A stretch of DNA of 64,000 nt. Source: Antilocapra americana. Its lineage: Eukaryota; Chordata; Mammalia; Artiodactyla; Antilocapridae. Position 1 is the stretch's first letter, and each line of letters opens with the position of its first letter. The translations under genes were made by a program, and so were the position numbers. Under the pieces are notes generated by a model. The model saw only the letters and a program-made list of their open reading frames with translations. It did no database searches and was not told the origin of the DNA. The stretch is taken from assembly GCA_007570785.1 (NCBI GenBank), contig ML664173.1:14293933-14357932 (forward strand), in the 5' to 3' direction. This document shows positions 36,549-46,015 of this stretch, one piece after another.

Positions 36549-36812
36549 GGGCTTCCCTGGTGGGCCAGTGGTTAAGAATCCGCCTTGGTCCAGTGGTTAA
36601 GAATCTGTCTTGGTCCAGGAAGACCCCACATGCTGCGGGGCAACCAAGCCTGTGTGCAGCAACTACTGAAGCCTGCATGCCCCTTAGAGTCCATGCTCTG
36701 CAACAAGAGAAGCCGTAGCATCCAGAAGCCCAAGCACCATCCACCACTAGACTGTAGCCCCCACTCACCACAACTAGAGAAAACCTGTGCATAGCAACAA
36801 TGACCCAGCACT
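36549..36812 (+). mobile_element. CHR-2-type SINE with a 25-bp internal tandem duplication
   Basis: Head gggcttccctggtgggccag and body gcaacaagagaagccgtag ... caactagagaaaacc. The segment ccagtggttaagaatc+cgccttggt is duplicated (36565-36589 and 36590-36614). Confidence 0.8.
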
Positions 36813-37180
36813 TCTCTGGACCACTCAGGTATGGGGACCCGTGTCCCAAGGCCAGATACCAGGGCTAAGAGGATAAGGTGACAGGTGAACACTCAGCCTG
36901 TTCAGTGAGATGCCAGGCTGTTCAGAGATCTGAAAACTGGGCACAACTCAGGAATGAGGAATGCGCAGAAGAGATGTCACATAGAACCAGAATTGCCAGG
37001 ACCTTGTCGTTTCTGGGCAGAGCTACAAGGTGGTGGCCCTGAATGTAGAAAGTGCAAAGTGGATAGAATGGGAACCCAAATATCAAGGGAAAGGCAGTCA
37101 CAAGCCTCAGAGGCCTTTTTAGAAAGGACAGCCCACTCCTTCACCCTCTATGTGCCGTGGTGGAATTGAGGGTAGATGTT

Positions 37181-37375
37181 ATCTTCCCTAATGGCTCAGG
37201 TGGTAAAGGACCTGCCTGCAATTCAGGAGACCCTGGGTTGCGAAGATCCCCTGGAGAAGGGCATGAGTACCCACTCCAGTGTTCTTGCTTGGAGAATCCT
37301 ATGACCAGAGGAGCCTGGTGGACTATAGTCCGTGGGGCCACAAAGAGTCGGACACGACTGAGTGACTGACACTTC
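37181..37375 (+). mobile_element. Bov-tA SINE with deleted B-box region
   Basis: Otherwise full-length, but gttcgatccctgg is collapsed to ccctgggttgcgaag, which would damage the internal pol III promoter. Confidence 0.88.
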
Positions 37376-37414
37376 AGCTGTTTGGCCTAAATGCCAAAAT
37401 TGCTTTGTTCTTTG

Positions 37415-37455
37415 TCCCCATAGTACACATACACACACATACATACACACACAGC
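37415..37455. repeat. (CA)n/(CATA)n microsatellite
   Basis: acacatacacacacatacatacacacac is an impure CA/CATA run. Confidence 0.85.
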
Positions 37456-37554
37456 TCCCCTTTTCAAAGGTGGAACATTTTGTAGCTTACATGTCAAGGT
37501 TTTAAAGAAGTAAACAGCAACAAGGGTCTTCTGAGGTTCTTATTATGCTGAGTA

Positions 37555-37690
37555 GAAAGAGCCCAGTGACTGATTAGGCTTCCGTCCCGGCTCCAAGGCT
37601 GTGTGTTCTTGAGATAGTCACTTGCCCTCTCTGGTCTCAGCCACTTAATTTCCCTTTCTGGAAAATGGAGACAGCCTAGCCATCTGCTGG
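37555..37690 (+). mobile_element. MIR fragment
   Basis: gtgttcttgagatagtcacttgccctctctggtctcagcc ... ggaaaatggagacag. Confidence 0.55.
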
Positions 37691-38094
37691 AGGGCCAGAA
37701 GACACAAGACACCGGGAAGAGCACTGGTTCCAAGGTGCCCCTGGAAGCAAGCCCCAGTCATGAGCTTTCTGCTCACCCTAGTTTCACAGGTAATTCAAGG
37801 GTTAAAAACGAAATCGCCCAAAGAAAAAGAGAAAGCTCACATTACAAAATGAAACACTGTCTGTACTACAAGGCCTGAGATTAAAACAACATGGAGAGAC
37901 GGGGCATCCGTAAGTCTCCACTCTCTTGCCCTGTCATGCCCACGTGTCCCAGACAAACGCCAGTCTACCTGCTTCACATGACAGACCCCCTTCAGCCCAG
38001 GATTAGGGGAGCACAACTTCTGCACCCACATCCACTCTAGGGCTATCTGCCCTGCCTACCGGCCAGCTCAGGCCAGGCTGAGCTGGGAGGAACC

Positions 38095-38625
38095 CCAAAT
38101 CTGGGCTCTCTCAGTTCAAGTCTCAGCTCTGCCCCTTCCTTCCTCCATGACCTTTAGCAGATTGTTGATGGTCTCTGAGCCTCAGTTTCTTCATCTCTTC
38201 AGTTCAGTTCAGTGGCTCAGTTGTGTCCGACCCTTTGTGACCCCATGGACTGCAGCACGCCAGGTCTCCCTGTCCACCACAAACTCCCGGAGTCTACCCA
38301 AACCCATGTCCATTGAGCCGGTGATGCCATCCAACCATCTCATCCTCTGTCGTCCCCTTCTCCTCCCACCTTCAATCTTTCCCAGCATCAGGGTCTTTTC
38401 CAATGAGTCGGTTCTTCGCATCAGGTGGCCAGCGTATTGGAGTTTCAGCTTCAACATCAGTCCTTCCAGTGAACACCCAGGACTGACCTCCTTTAGGATG
38501 GACTGGTTGGATCTCCTTGCGGTCCAGGGGACTCTAACAGGTCTAACCCATCTCACTGCCTCTTGGAGTTACTGCGGGGACCAAATTATGACCTTATTTT
38601 CCAAAGCTTTGCAAAGTGTCCGCTT
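38095..38625 (+). mobile_element. MIR split by a BovB insertion
   Basis: Left half ends gagcctcagtttcttcatctc at about 38198. The right half resumes after 38536 with ctcactgcctcttggagttactg. TGACCTTTA at 38148-38156 is an ERRE-type match on the minus strand. Confidence 0.6.
38199..38536 (-). mobile_element. BovB LINE 3'-end fragment
   Basis: A 338-bp reverse copy starting with the cagttcagttcag tail and ending at the 5' truncation gtccaggggactct. Relatively undiverged, so young. Confidence 0.9.
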
Positions 38626-38639
38626 CCTGAAAAATTGTC

Positions 38640-38676
38640 ACACCCTCCCCGTCACCCTCCCAGTCACCCTCCTCAC
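38640..38676. repeat. Short C-rich tandem repeat
   Basis: Three copies of a gtcaccctcc-type 12-mer. Confidence 0.8.
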
Positions 38677-38874
38677 TCTGGCATTTCATAACCCCGGCTC
38701 CTGGAGAGGAGTGAATAAGGTCTTCAGGGCCATTGGTCCCACCAGGTGTCCCCCAAAAAGGAAACCTGAATCTCTGAGCACTTTAGCATCCACCCAGGGA
38801 ACCATCACCAGTGGGAGGCAGCCTCACCCCACTGTAAGTGGAGAGAAACCGAGCGAGACATGGAAGGGTTCTTC

Positions 38875-38960
38875 GTGGGGCAGGGACACAGTCAGGATTT
38901 GAACCCAGACCCTTCCAACTCCTGCATTCTGAGCTTGACCTCTGCCATTTCTCAGCCTCT
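38875..38960 (-). mobile_element. MIR fragment (weak)
   Basis: gtcaggatttgaacccagacc...ctgcattctgagcttgacc resembles the 5' part of MIR in reverse. Confidence 0.45.
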
Positions 38961-39194
38961 AAACATCATGACTCCCGATGGCAAAAGAAAGTTTAAAAAA
39001 TGCAAAAGCAAAATACCCGGCCAGCAAGCTTCAAAGCGATCACGGTCATGAAAACTAAGAAAAGTTTGAGAAGCTGTCACAGACCAGAGGAGCTCAAGGA
39101 GATGTGACTATGGGATGCAGGGTGGCGAGGTGGGCTGAGTCCTGGAAGAGAAGAGGGATGGCAGTGGGAAGAGGAGGAAACCGGAGCAAAGCTC

Positions 39195-39385
39195 AGCCTT
39201 TAGTTAACAGTAACTTCCCAGTGCCGTTTTCAGCACTGTGACAAACGCACGGTAGAAACGTCAGAAGTCAGTGAGAGGGAATACCAGATAGGGGTATACA
39301 GGAGCAGTCTGCACCATCTTTGCAAGTTTTCTGCAAAGGCAAAACTATTCTAGTAAAAAGGTTTTTAAAAAACTGGAAAAAATGT
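39195..39385 (+). mobile_element. Possible old L1 3' end
   Basis: ggggtatacaggagcagtctgcaccatctttgcaagttttctgcaaa ... attctagtaaaaagg resembles old L1 3' UTR endings. Confidence 0.4.
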
Positions 39386-39678
39386 AAAAGCTCCAACTTT
39401 GCATCTTAAAGAGAAGGTAAAGGGCATGCGTGCTAACCTGTCTTTAGGAGACCTCTACTTTCCCCCTGCCCACTCCGCCTTCACGACCAGAGTCCTCCAG
39501 ACAAACCTTCTGCTTCCCGATTCTGCTTCTCCACACACAGAGATCTGCTGGCTAGAATACCTTCTCCTCTCTCCACCACAACTCACGGGCTGGCCACACT
39601 GGTATAGTCACACAGGTGATCACACACCAAACCAGTCACCTCAATTCCTACTGCTGTAGCTTAAGGAAGTTGACCAGG
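39386..39678. other. Sequence with no recognised feature
   Basis: Possibly diverged L2. Too weak to call. Confidence 0.35.
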
Positions 39679-39810
39679 AAAGTCCCCTGGCGGTCCAGTG
39701 TTTAGGACTTGGTGTTCTCACTGCCAGACCTGGGTTTGATCCTTGGCCGGGAAACTCAGATCCGGCAAGCTGCATGGTGTGACCAAAACTAAAGAAAAAG
39801 AAAAAGAAAG
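39679..39810 (+). mobile_element. CHR-1-type SINE
   Basis: gaaagtcccctggcggtccagtg head, a gggtttgatcc B-box-like region, and a ctaaagaaaaagaaaaag tail. Confidence 0.75.
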
Positions 39811-39902
39811 TTCGCAAGAAGCCGAAGCCACAAGCTTGAAATGTGAAGGTGACATGTAATAGTCACTTCAAAAGCACACACAACACTTGTCCACATACAC
39901 AT

Positions 39903-39903
<1 letters not shown>

Positions 39904-39940
<37 letters not shown>
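39904..39940. repeat. (CA)n microsatellite
   Basis: About 18 CA units. Confidence 0.95.
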
Positions 39941-39942
<2 letters not shown>

Positions 39943-40039
39943 AAAACAACTTCAATGTTGGTAAATAAAGCCACACCCACTGGGTTGAATTGTGGATGTT
40001 GAAAACAACAGGAATTGGAAGACAAGGGTGAAAGCTGTT

Positions 40040-40205
40040 AGGAATAAAACCCAGTCCCTACCACGGTCTGCAAAGCTCCCCGTGCCCCAGCCCTGGCTGT
40101 CTTTCCGACTTCACCTTCCATCTTTTCCCCATGATCCAGCCTCCTTTCTTCTCCCCAAATATGCCAAGGGCATCATCACCTCAGGGCCTTTGCCCTGGAG
40201 AGATA
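40040..40205 (+). mobile_element. L2 fragment
   Basis: ctgcaaagctccccgtgccccagccctggctg ... cacctcagggcctttgccctgg is typical L2 3'-region wording. Confidence 0.5.
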
Positions 40206-40364
40206 TACATGTCTATTCACGGTATAAATAGTATGGAAGATAACATGCAAAAATGAAAAGAGAAACGATATTTGGAGAAATTAGTTAAACTTCTAAAACT
40301 CTTTTCTCAAACTATCAAACACTGTACATGGTGGGAAACTGTATAAGCAGGACATGCTTCAATA

Positions 40365-40540
40365 TCACTCAGATATCATTTACTTGCTGTGTGGTATTAG
40401 GGAAACCACTTAGCCTCTCTGAGCTTCAACTACTTCTATAAAGTCGCTATTACATTCTGCTAGTCACAGGGTTGTTGTCAGGATTAGAGAAAATGAGAAG
40501 AAAGAGATTAAGCACAGTATTTGGCACAGAGGGGTGACCT
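40365..40540 (+). mobile_element. MIR fragment
   Basis: acttgctgtgtggtattagggaaaccacttagcctctctgagc ... agggttgttgtcaggattagag ... cagtatttggcacagagg. Confidence 0.75.
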
Positions 40541-40552
40541 CCGTCAAGGTCA
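40535..40552 (+). promoter_or_regulatory. Possible ERR response element in an everted repeat
   Basis: TGACCT, six bases, then AGGTCA (an ER6 arrangement). The right half with its 5' extension reads TCAAGGTCA, an exact match to the extended half-site bound by ERR-family monomers. It lies at the MIR 3' edge. Binding is inferred from motif only. Confidence 0.35.
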
Positions 40553-40689
40553 CTTCTCTCCATCACAGTCTGTTTTGTTTTGCTGTGGACTGAGATCACC
40601 CACTCTACAGCTTTTCAGAGTTAGGAACTCCCCTCTGAAAGCGCATTGAACTTAAACCACGGGTAAGTTATCAATGCCGCAGTCTGCTG

Positions 40690-40800
40690 CTTATCAGGCT
40701 CCTGGAAGGCAGGGCCCAGGTCTCACTCACCTCTGGACCCCACAACACTTGGCTGAGTGCTGGGCACGGGCTCTCAGTGATGCTGAATGAATGAATGACT
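40690..40800 (+). mobile_element. L2 3'-end fragment
   Basis: aaggcagggcccaggtctcactcacctctgg ... gctgagtgctgggcacgggc ... gctgaatgaatgaatga. Confidence 0.6.
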
Positions 40801-40869
40801 CACAGACCAAGGCAGGGGCGGGGGATGGTGGTATTTAGTCGTAGAGTTTTCATAGAAGTTTTGGGCCAA

Positions 40870-41000
40870 AAGGGACAAGATGGCTCATTGAGTTCAATCT
40901 CCTTTCTACAGAGGAAGAAACACAGGTTCAGAGAGGGTAAGGAACTCACCCCAAGTCACTCAGCCAGGCAGGCCCAGGTGCCCGTCTCCACCAAGCCTCT
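40870..41000 (-). mobile_element. MIR-like fragment
   Basis: ctacagaggaagaaacacaggttcagagagggtaaggaactcaccccaagtcactcagccagg reads as reverse MIR, diverged. Confidence 0.5.
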
Positions 41001-41094
41001 GCCTCTCTGCAGCAGGTGCCCTGGACCCCAACAACCAGCCCAGGTCCTCTCTGCGGGGGGAAGGTACAGGCTGGAGGGAGGAGAGGGTTACAGA

Positions 41095-41240
41095 GTATCT
41101 CCTTCCAATCAGCAATTGTGCTAATCAATCAACTCAATTAAATCTCGAACGCTTAAAAAAAAAGTAATAAACATAAACAGCAGCAGAAAGTAATGACTAA
41201 TAATCAAGTAAAATTGGATTACTTCGTGCTGACTGGTTAG
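41095..41240. promoter_or_regulatory. Candidate conserved non-coding element
   Basis: Repeat-free AT-rich block with many ATTA/CAATTA motifs: gctaatcaatcaactcaatt at about 41118, gactaataatcaag at about 41193. No coding potential. Basis is composition and motif density only. Confidence 0.25.
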
Positions 41241-41369
41241 GGCGGGTAGAGAAGTGAGAAAGTTCGCTGGAGCCAGAGATGAGAGAGAAACGGCAAGCTC
41301 AGCAACCCTGGGGGGTGGCAGGTAGGGGCTTGGGCAGGATCTGCAGGGGCAGGATTCCAGAGTCTTCCA

Positions 41370-41510
41370 TAATAACACCTACCACCTAGCACGGAACAGT
41401 GTCCAGGTACTGTTGCAAGTGCAGCCCTTACTTCATCTTGGCAGCAACCCTAAGAGGTCAGAACTATTCAACCCCATTTTAAAGATGGGGAAACTGAGGG
41501 ACATAGTAAT
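41370..41510 (-). mobile_element. MIR fragment
   Basis: ccaggtactgttgcaagtgc ... ccattttaaagatggggaaactgaggg is reverse MIR. Confidence 0.7.
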
Positions 41511-42029
41511 GAGGGTTCATTTGCAGGCCTGTGGTCTAACAGGACTTAAGGGTTTGGCTCTTAAGGACATGCTGTTTGCTCCCTGGGTTGTAGGGGGTGG
41601 AGGTAGCAGTGCTCTAAGTGCTTGGGGATTTACCTCAAATTAAAAAAAAAAATAGTTATTACCTGTTTATGCAACTTCATTTAGCACAGACTGACTGAGT
41701 CAACCAAATGAACATTGACGATAAAGTGCCCAATAGTGTTATGACAGAGTCACATCTGCCTATGAACTGGACCCCTGAAGCAGAAAGCAAGGGTGTCTAA
41801 CCGTCCTCAGGGGAAGGAGGTCAGGGAAGGCTTCCTGGAGGAGGTGTCCTCTAGGCTGCCTTGAAGGACAGGTAAAGTGTTAGCCAGGCCAAGAAGGAAA
41901 GCGGGTGTGGCACGGCCCCTAGGCAGCCCACCACCAGGCAAAAATCACACATGGGAAACAGGGATAGGAATCAAAGGTATCCTGGGATGGCTGGGAGAGG
42001 GGTGTCTGGCAGCCAGGCAACTGAAGGCC
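41511..42029. other. Sequence with no recognised feature
   Basis: No exon or clear repeat seen left of the CpG island. Confidence 0.4.
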
Positions 42030-42365
42030 GGCGTGATGGAGAGGCAGGCGGGGGCTCGCTCCAGAAAAATCCCTGGGGGCTTCATTAGGGAGCTTGGGTG
42101 TTGGAACATCGGCGGGGCGGCTGCGGGGCTCGGGGCGTCCGCTGGGCTGACGCTGCACACCCGTACCCTCGGGGCGGTCCGACCGCCTGACTCGGCTTCA
42201 GCCGGGAGCCTCGGCTGTGCGGCACAGCCCTGACCCAGAGGTTCGAGGTCCTCCCGCCGGCACCTCAGCGCCGCCGCCCCTCTTTCCCATCAAGGAAACT
42301 GAGGCTCCGCGGGGTAAAACGACCAGCACCCGTCCTTCCGCCTCACAGTCCCGGCCCCCTTTTTT
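42030..42365. promoter_or_regulatory. Short CpG island, candidate alternative promoter
   Basis: GC is about 70% in the core, and by my count more than 20 CpG fall within 42109-42280, about as many as base composition predicts, whereas flanking DNA is CpG-depleted. No repeat or protein exon explains it. It lies about 20 kb upstream of the ESRRB coding exon in transcription direction. A TATA-like TTTAAATA sits on the minus strand at 42420-42413, and a possible plus-strand donor (tgg/gtaagc) lies near 42443. Either orientation of transcription is possible. Confidence 0.45.
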
Positions 42366-42412
42366 GGCCCACCCCTCTTTCTTTCCAGTACAAATGCGTG
42401 AGCAAAGCCGGC

Positions 42413-42420
42413 TATTTAAA
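42413..42420 (-). promoter_or_regulatory. TATA-like box beside the CpG island
   Basis: Minus-strand TTTAAATA. A start 25-30 bases downstream (about 42385) would transcribe through the CpG island toward ESRRB. Motif evidence only. Confidence 0.25.
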
Positions 42421-42827
42421 GGAACCCCGCAGCTAATCCTTGGGTAAGCGGAAAATCTTTAAGCAAAGCTAATAATCGTCCCGTAATCCAGCTGTTACAT
42501 AATTCTGAGTTTTACTCTGCAGCATCAGAGCTGAGGTCCTCTGGTCCCTCCAAAACCTTCCACGTGGGAGGTTTTACCCCTTTTCCCCACTTCTTCCCTA
42601 ATCCCTGCCCTCCCCCCGCCCCGCCCCTCCTGACTGCATTGATTTTCCCAGTTCTCCTTCACTCCTGGAGAAATTAAGATTCAGAATGGAGACAATAGAG
42701 AACTAAGATCTTGATTTAAAGCTGGTAAATGGAAGGGAACAAAAATGTGAGATCACATTTCTTGAGCGTTTCTTGTATGCCTGTCATTACACTAATTCTG
42801 CTTTTTAAAAACTCTACAATGTAATTA
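42421..42827. other. Flank of the CpG island, partly motif-rich
   Basis: 42430-42530 contains taatcc, aagctaataatcg, ccgtaatcc and acataattctg, a cluster of homeodomain/bicoid-type sites. The rest is unremarkable. Confidence 0.35.
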
Positions 42828-43017
42828 GGCTTTCCAGGTGGCACAGTGGTAAAGAATCCACCTGCCAACGCAGGAGACTGGGTTCGATCCCTGGGTCGGG
42901 AAGATGCCCTAGAGAAGGAAATGGCAACCCACTCTAGTATTCTTGCCAGGAAAATTCCGTGGATAGAGGAGCCTGGCGGGTTACAGTCCATGGGGTCACA
43001 GAGTCACTGAGTACAGC
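42828..43017 (+). mobile_element. Bov-tA SINE
   Basis: ggctttccaggtggcacagtgg head to ggggtcacagagtcactgag. The tail is shortened. Confidence 0.9.
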
Positions 43018-43149
43018 ACTATGTAAATAGAATTATATTTTAAATAATACTAGCTATGAAATAATAGCATAATAATATAAGAATAATACTATTCTTATAC
43101 TCTGGTTGAGGTAACTTGTACAGAGTAGATGAATAATATATGAAGGGTT

Positions 43150-43340
43150 ACCTAGCTAGTATTGCTAACAATTGCTAATATCTATTGAGAGCTTACCATG
43201 GGCGAGGTACCATGCCTTCATAGCATTCAACACCTCCCAAGAACCTTATGAAGTTGATACCATTGCCATCTATAACCAACCAGGACCATCTGTAATCAAC
43301 TGGGAGCTGATCTTAGGTTCTAAGACCCACAGGTATTTTA
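43150..43340 (-). mobile_element. MIR-like fragment
   Basis: tatctattgagagcttaccatgggcgaggtaccatgcc ... aagaaccttatgaagttgataccattgcc reads as reverse MIR, diverged. Confidence 0.5.
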
Positions 43341-43654
43341 TAGCACACAAGGTCACTCACACACACAACTTCATCCCCCTCCACACACACAAGTGCCCGG
43401 CAGAGAAGGGGACAGAAGGAAGACACCATGAGATCCTGATGAAACAGAGAAAGATTCACTCAACGCCCTCTCCTGAGGGCTGCTGAACTGAAGGACTTTC
43501 CCACCAAGAGGCCCTTGCAAGTTTCCCTCTTGTTTTGAACTTTCTTGGGCACATATGGGCAAAATGCCAGCACAGCTCTTTAAGGGAAGAGTAGGAGAAA
43601 TAAAAATCCAAGGGCTTGGGTTTGAGCAGTCTTCTCTCTTTTCAGGACTGGCAT

Positions 43655-43825
43655 GTGATGCCGTGGAAAGACCCCAGGACTTAAAGCCAGACCACTGACA
43701 ACTTGGATCCTGGCCCCACCACTCACCAGCTGGCACTTTACCAATCCTAGCCTCCATTTCTCCATCTGTGAAATGAGACATCCAGGCTTCTCTTGCAGGT
43801 TTCTGGGAGGGATTAAGAACGCTGT
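43655..43825 (+). mobile_element. MIR fragment
   Basis: ggacttaaagccagaccactgac...ggatcctggccccaccactcaccagctgg ... ccatttctccatctgtgaaatgag. Confidence 0.7.
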
Positions 43826-44002
43826 TTATGCACACTGAAAACCTGAGAAAACATACAAGGTCCACATAAAACTTAGTCACAGCGGTTACTATGGGAAGGC
43901 TGTCTGTGGGACCAAGGACTAGGGGAGAAAGAATAACTCACCAGTTATTGCCTGTGCCCTCAAAGTGTTTGGCTTTTCTGGTTATACATGTGGATATTAG
44001 CA

Positions 44003-44201
44003 GGCTTCCTGGTGGCTCAGAGGGTAAAGAATCCGCTTGCAACGCAGGAGACCCAGGTTCGATCCCTGGGTTGGGAAGATCCCCTGGAGAAGGGAATGGC
44101 AACCCACTCCAGTATTCTTGCCTGGAGAATCCCGTGGACAGAGGAGCCTGGTGGGCTACAGTCCACGGGGTCACAAAGAGTCAGACAACTGAGAGACTAA
44201 C
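44003..44201 (+). mobile_element. Bov-tA SINE (first of a tandem pair)
   Basis: Full-length, low divergence: ggcttcctggtggctcagagg ... gagtcagacaactgagagactaac. Confidence 0.93.
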
Positions 44202-44222
44202 ACCACCACCAGCACCACCACC
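44201..44222. repeat. (CCA)n at the SINE tail
   Basis: caccaccaccagcaccaccacc is probably a tail-derived microsatellite of the preceding SINE. Confidence 0.85.
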
Positions 44223-44223
44223 A

Positions 44224-44428
44224 ATTTCCTGGTGGCTCATCAGTAAAGAAGCCCCCTGCCAAAGGAGGAGACACAGGTTCAATCCCTGGGTTGGAAAGAT
44301 CCTCTGGAGAGGGAATTGGCAACCTGCTCTAGTATTTTTGCCTGGGAAAAATCTCATGGACAGAGGAGGCTGGTGGGTACAGTCCATGAGGTCATGAAAG
44401 AGTCAGCCATGACTTAATGACTAAACAA
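44224..44428 (+). mobile_element. Bov-tA SINE (second of a tandem pair)
   Basis: Same orientation, more diverged: tttcctggtggctcatcag ... gagtcagccatgacttaatgac. Confidence 0.9.
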
Positions 44429-44689
44429 AACAATTACTTTTTTAGAAAAATTTGAAAAATAAAAAACGCATACATATAGGGGGTTAATACATTGGAAAGG
44501 AATGCAAGTCCCTTTAAAAGTTTGCTTCATTCTCCTGGATCGGCTAAAATCATCAGAAATGCACTCCCTTGGCAATCCTGGGTACAGTGACACCCAGGAC
44601 GTGGGCAGAAAGCACCTCTTTCATTTCCCCAGCCTTTCCACCATCTCCCTGCCCCACCCTCCCCAAGCCCTCTCCTCACAGAAGCCCCC

Positions 44690-44960
44690 TCAGCTTGTTT
44701 GGCTAATGTATTCGCAAACCAAATTAGGGGCCCTGGCTCCCCGGGAGGTCCCGGAGCCAGTTGCTAGATGCAGGGCATTAGATACCATCTCGTGCTCAAA
44801 TCCGATTAGGCCCCCCCACCCCCACCCCACATGCAAAAGCCCACTTTCTAATCAATTTTACAAAAGGCCCTCTGCAGATAGACACTAATGGCATTGAGCT
44901 GAGATCTTTAAACCAAGTCTGCAAGAAGTTTGCAGAGATAAAATGTACACATTGTATAAG
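44690..44960. promoter_or_regulatory. Candidate conserved non-coding element
   Basis: Repeat-free block with wording typical of developmental enhancers: ggctaatgtattcgcaaacc, aaattagggg, ctttctaatcaattttac, cactaatggcattgag, gatctttaaacc. No coding potential. Based on motif density, not on measured conservation. Confidence 0.35.
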
Positions 44961-45000
44961 GAGAAGGCCTGTGGCCCCAGCGTCCTTCCCCTCAAAGAGA

Positions 45001-45064
45001 GTGGGGTGGGTGGGGGGCGGGGTGGGGTGAGGTCGGGGTGGGGTGAGGTCATGGTGGGGCAGGG
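45001..45064. repeat. G-rich (GGGGT)n-like tract
   Basis: Repeated gtggggtgaggtc units with many G3-G5 runs, so G-quadruplex formation on the + strand is plausible. It contains the half-site AGGTCA near 45046. Confidence 0.85.
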
Positions 45065-45429
45065 GACTGTCCACTACAGACAGATGCCATCCCTTCTCCA
45101 GGGACACCAGCCCCCACCTCTCTTTTTCCTCCTAAATTGAACACTCAACCCAGGTCCTTCACGTTAGGGTTCCTTGTCATTCAACCAAACCAGAGGCCCA
45201 AAAGTGATCCAGCGACTGATCTGTCCTCTCCTAATTCTTGGTCACCTACTCAGCCTCCCCACAGTAACCACTGCTACCAAGTTGTCTGTGAGTCTTCTAT
45301 CTTTTGACAAATTTTCCATGTGTATTCATGCATAACTTTCTTTATCCCTCTGGGAAACCCCGCAAGAGAAGCCTGGCTACCCCATTTTATAGATGGTAAA
45401 ATCAAGGCTCAGATTGATCAAGTACCAAC
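45065..45429. other. Sequence with no recognised feature
   Basis: A short reverse MIR-like piece occurs near 45380 (ccccattttatagatgg). Otherwise nothing recognised. Confidence 0.4.
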
Positions 45430-45640
45430 TGGTGCGTAGTGTAACACCTGGCTCTACCATTTACTACGTGCATGGGGTGGAGCACTAACTTAACCTCTCT
45501 GGGCCTCAGGCTATGCAGCTGTATAATGGGGTGATAGCAATCCCATTATATAGTTGCATCACCTGAGGGTTAAGAGCATGCGTAAGGTGCTCAGAACATT
45601 GCTTGGTTGGGACTCAGTGTTTAATAAAAGTGAGCTCTTA
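45430..45640 (+). mobile_element. MIR fragment
   Basis: ggctctaccatttactacgtgc ... cttaacctctctgggcctcagg ... gtgctcagaacattgcttgg. Confidence 0.75.
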
Positions 45641-45740
45641 CTTCTTTCCTTTACATCACCACCCTCACCAAATTTCTTGACACACCTCAACTATTTTATA
45701 ACTCTGACCCCTTTGTCTGGAGTACCTTTCCCCTCTTTCC

Positions 45741-45841
45741 TCGAGAAGCTCCAGGAGTTGGTGATGGACAGGGAAGACTGGCATGCTGCAGTCCATGGGA
45801 TCACAAAGAATTGGACACGACTGAGCTACTGAACTGAACTG
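45741..45841 (+). mobile_element. BovB 3'-terminal fragment
   Basis: About 100 bp: gaagctccaggagttggtgatgg ... gaattggacacgactgag and the ctgaactgaactg tail. Confidence 0.88.
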
Positions 45842-45894
45842 TGTGCAGCACTCTGCATGCAGTGGCTGCTTGCAGCTCTGTAAATGCCTGTACC

Positions 45895-46015
45895 TCAGGG
45901 CATCATTTATTGGTTAAGTCCCTTGAGGACAGAGACTGTCTCCCGCATCTTTGTGTCCTCATAGAAGGTGCCTGATACTTACTTCTTTGTGGAATGAACA
46001 AAAGAATGAACCAGT
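45895..46015 (+). mobile_element. L2 3'-end fragment
   Basis: aagtcccttgaggacagagactgtctc ... tgtgtcctcatagaaggtgcctgatac ... gaatgaacaaaagaatgaa. Confidence 0.65.
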
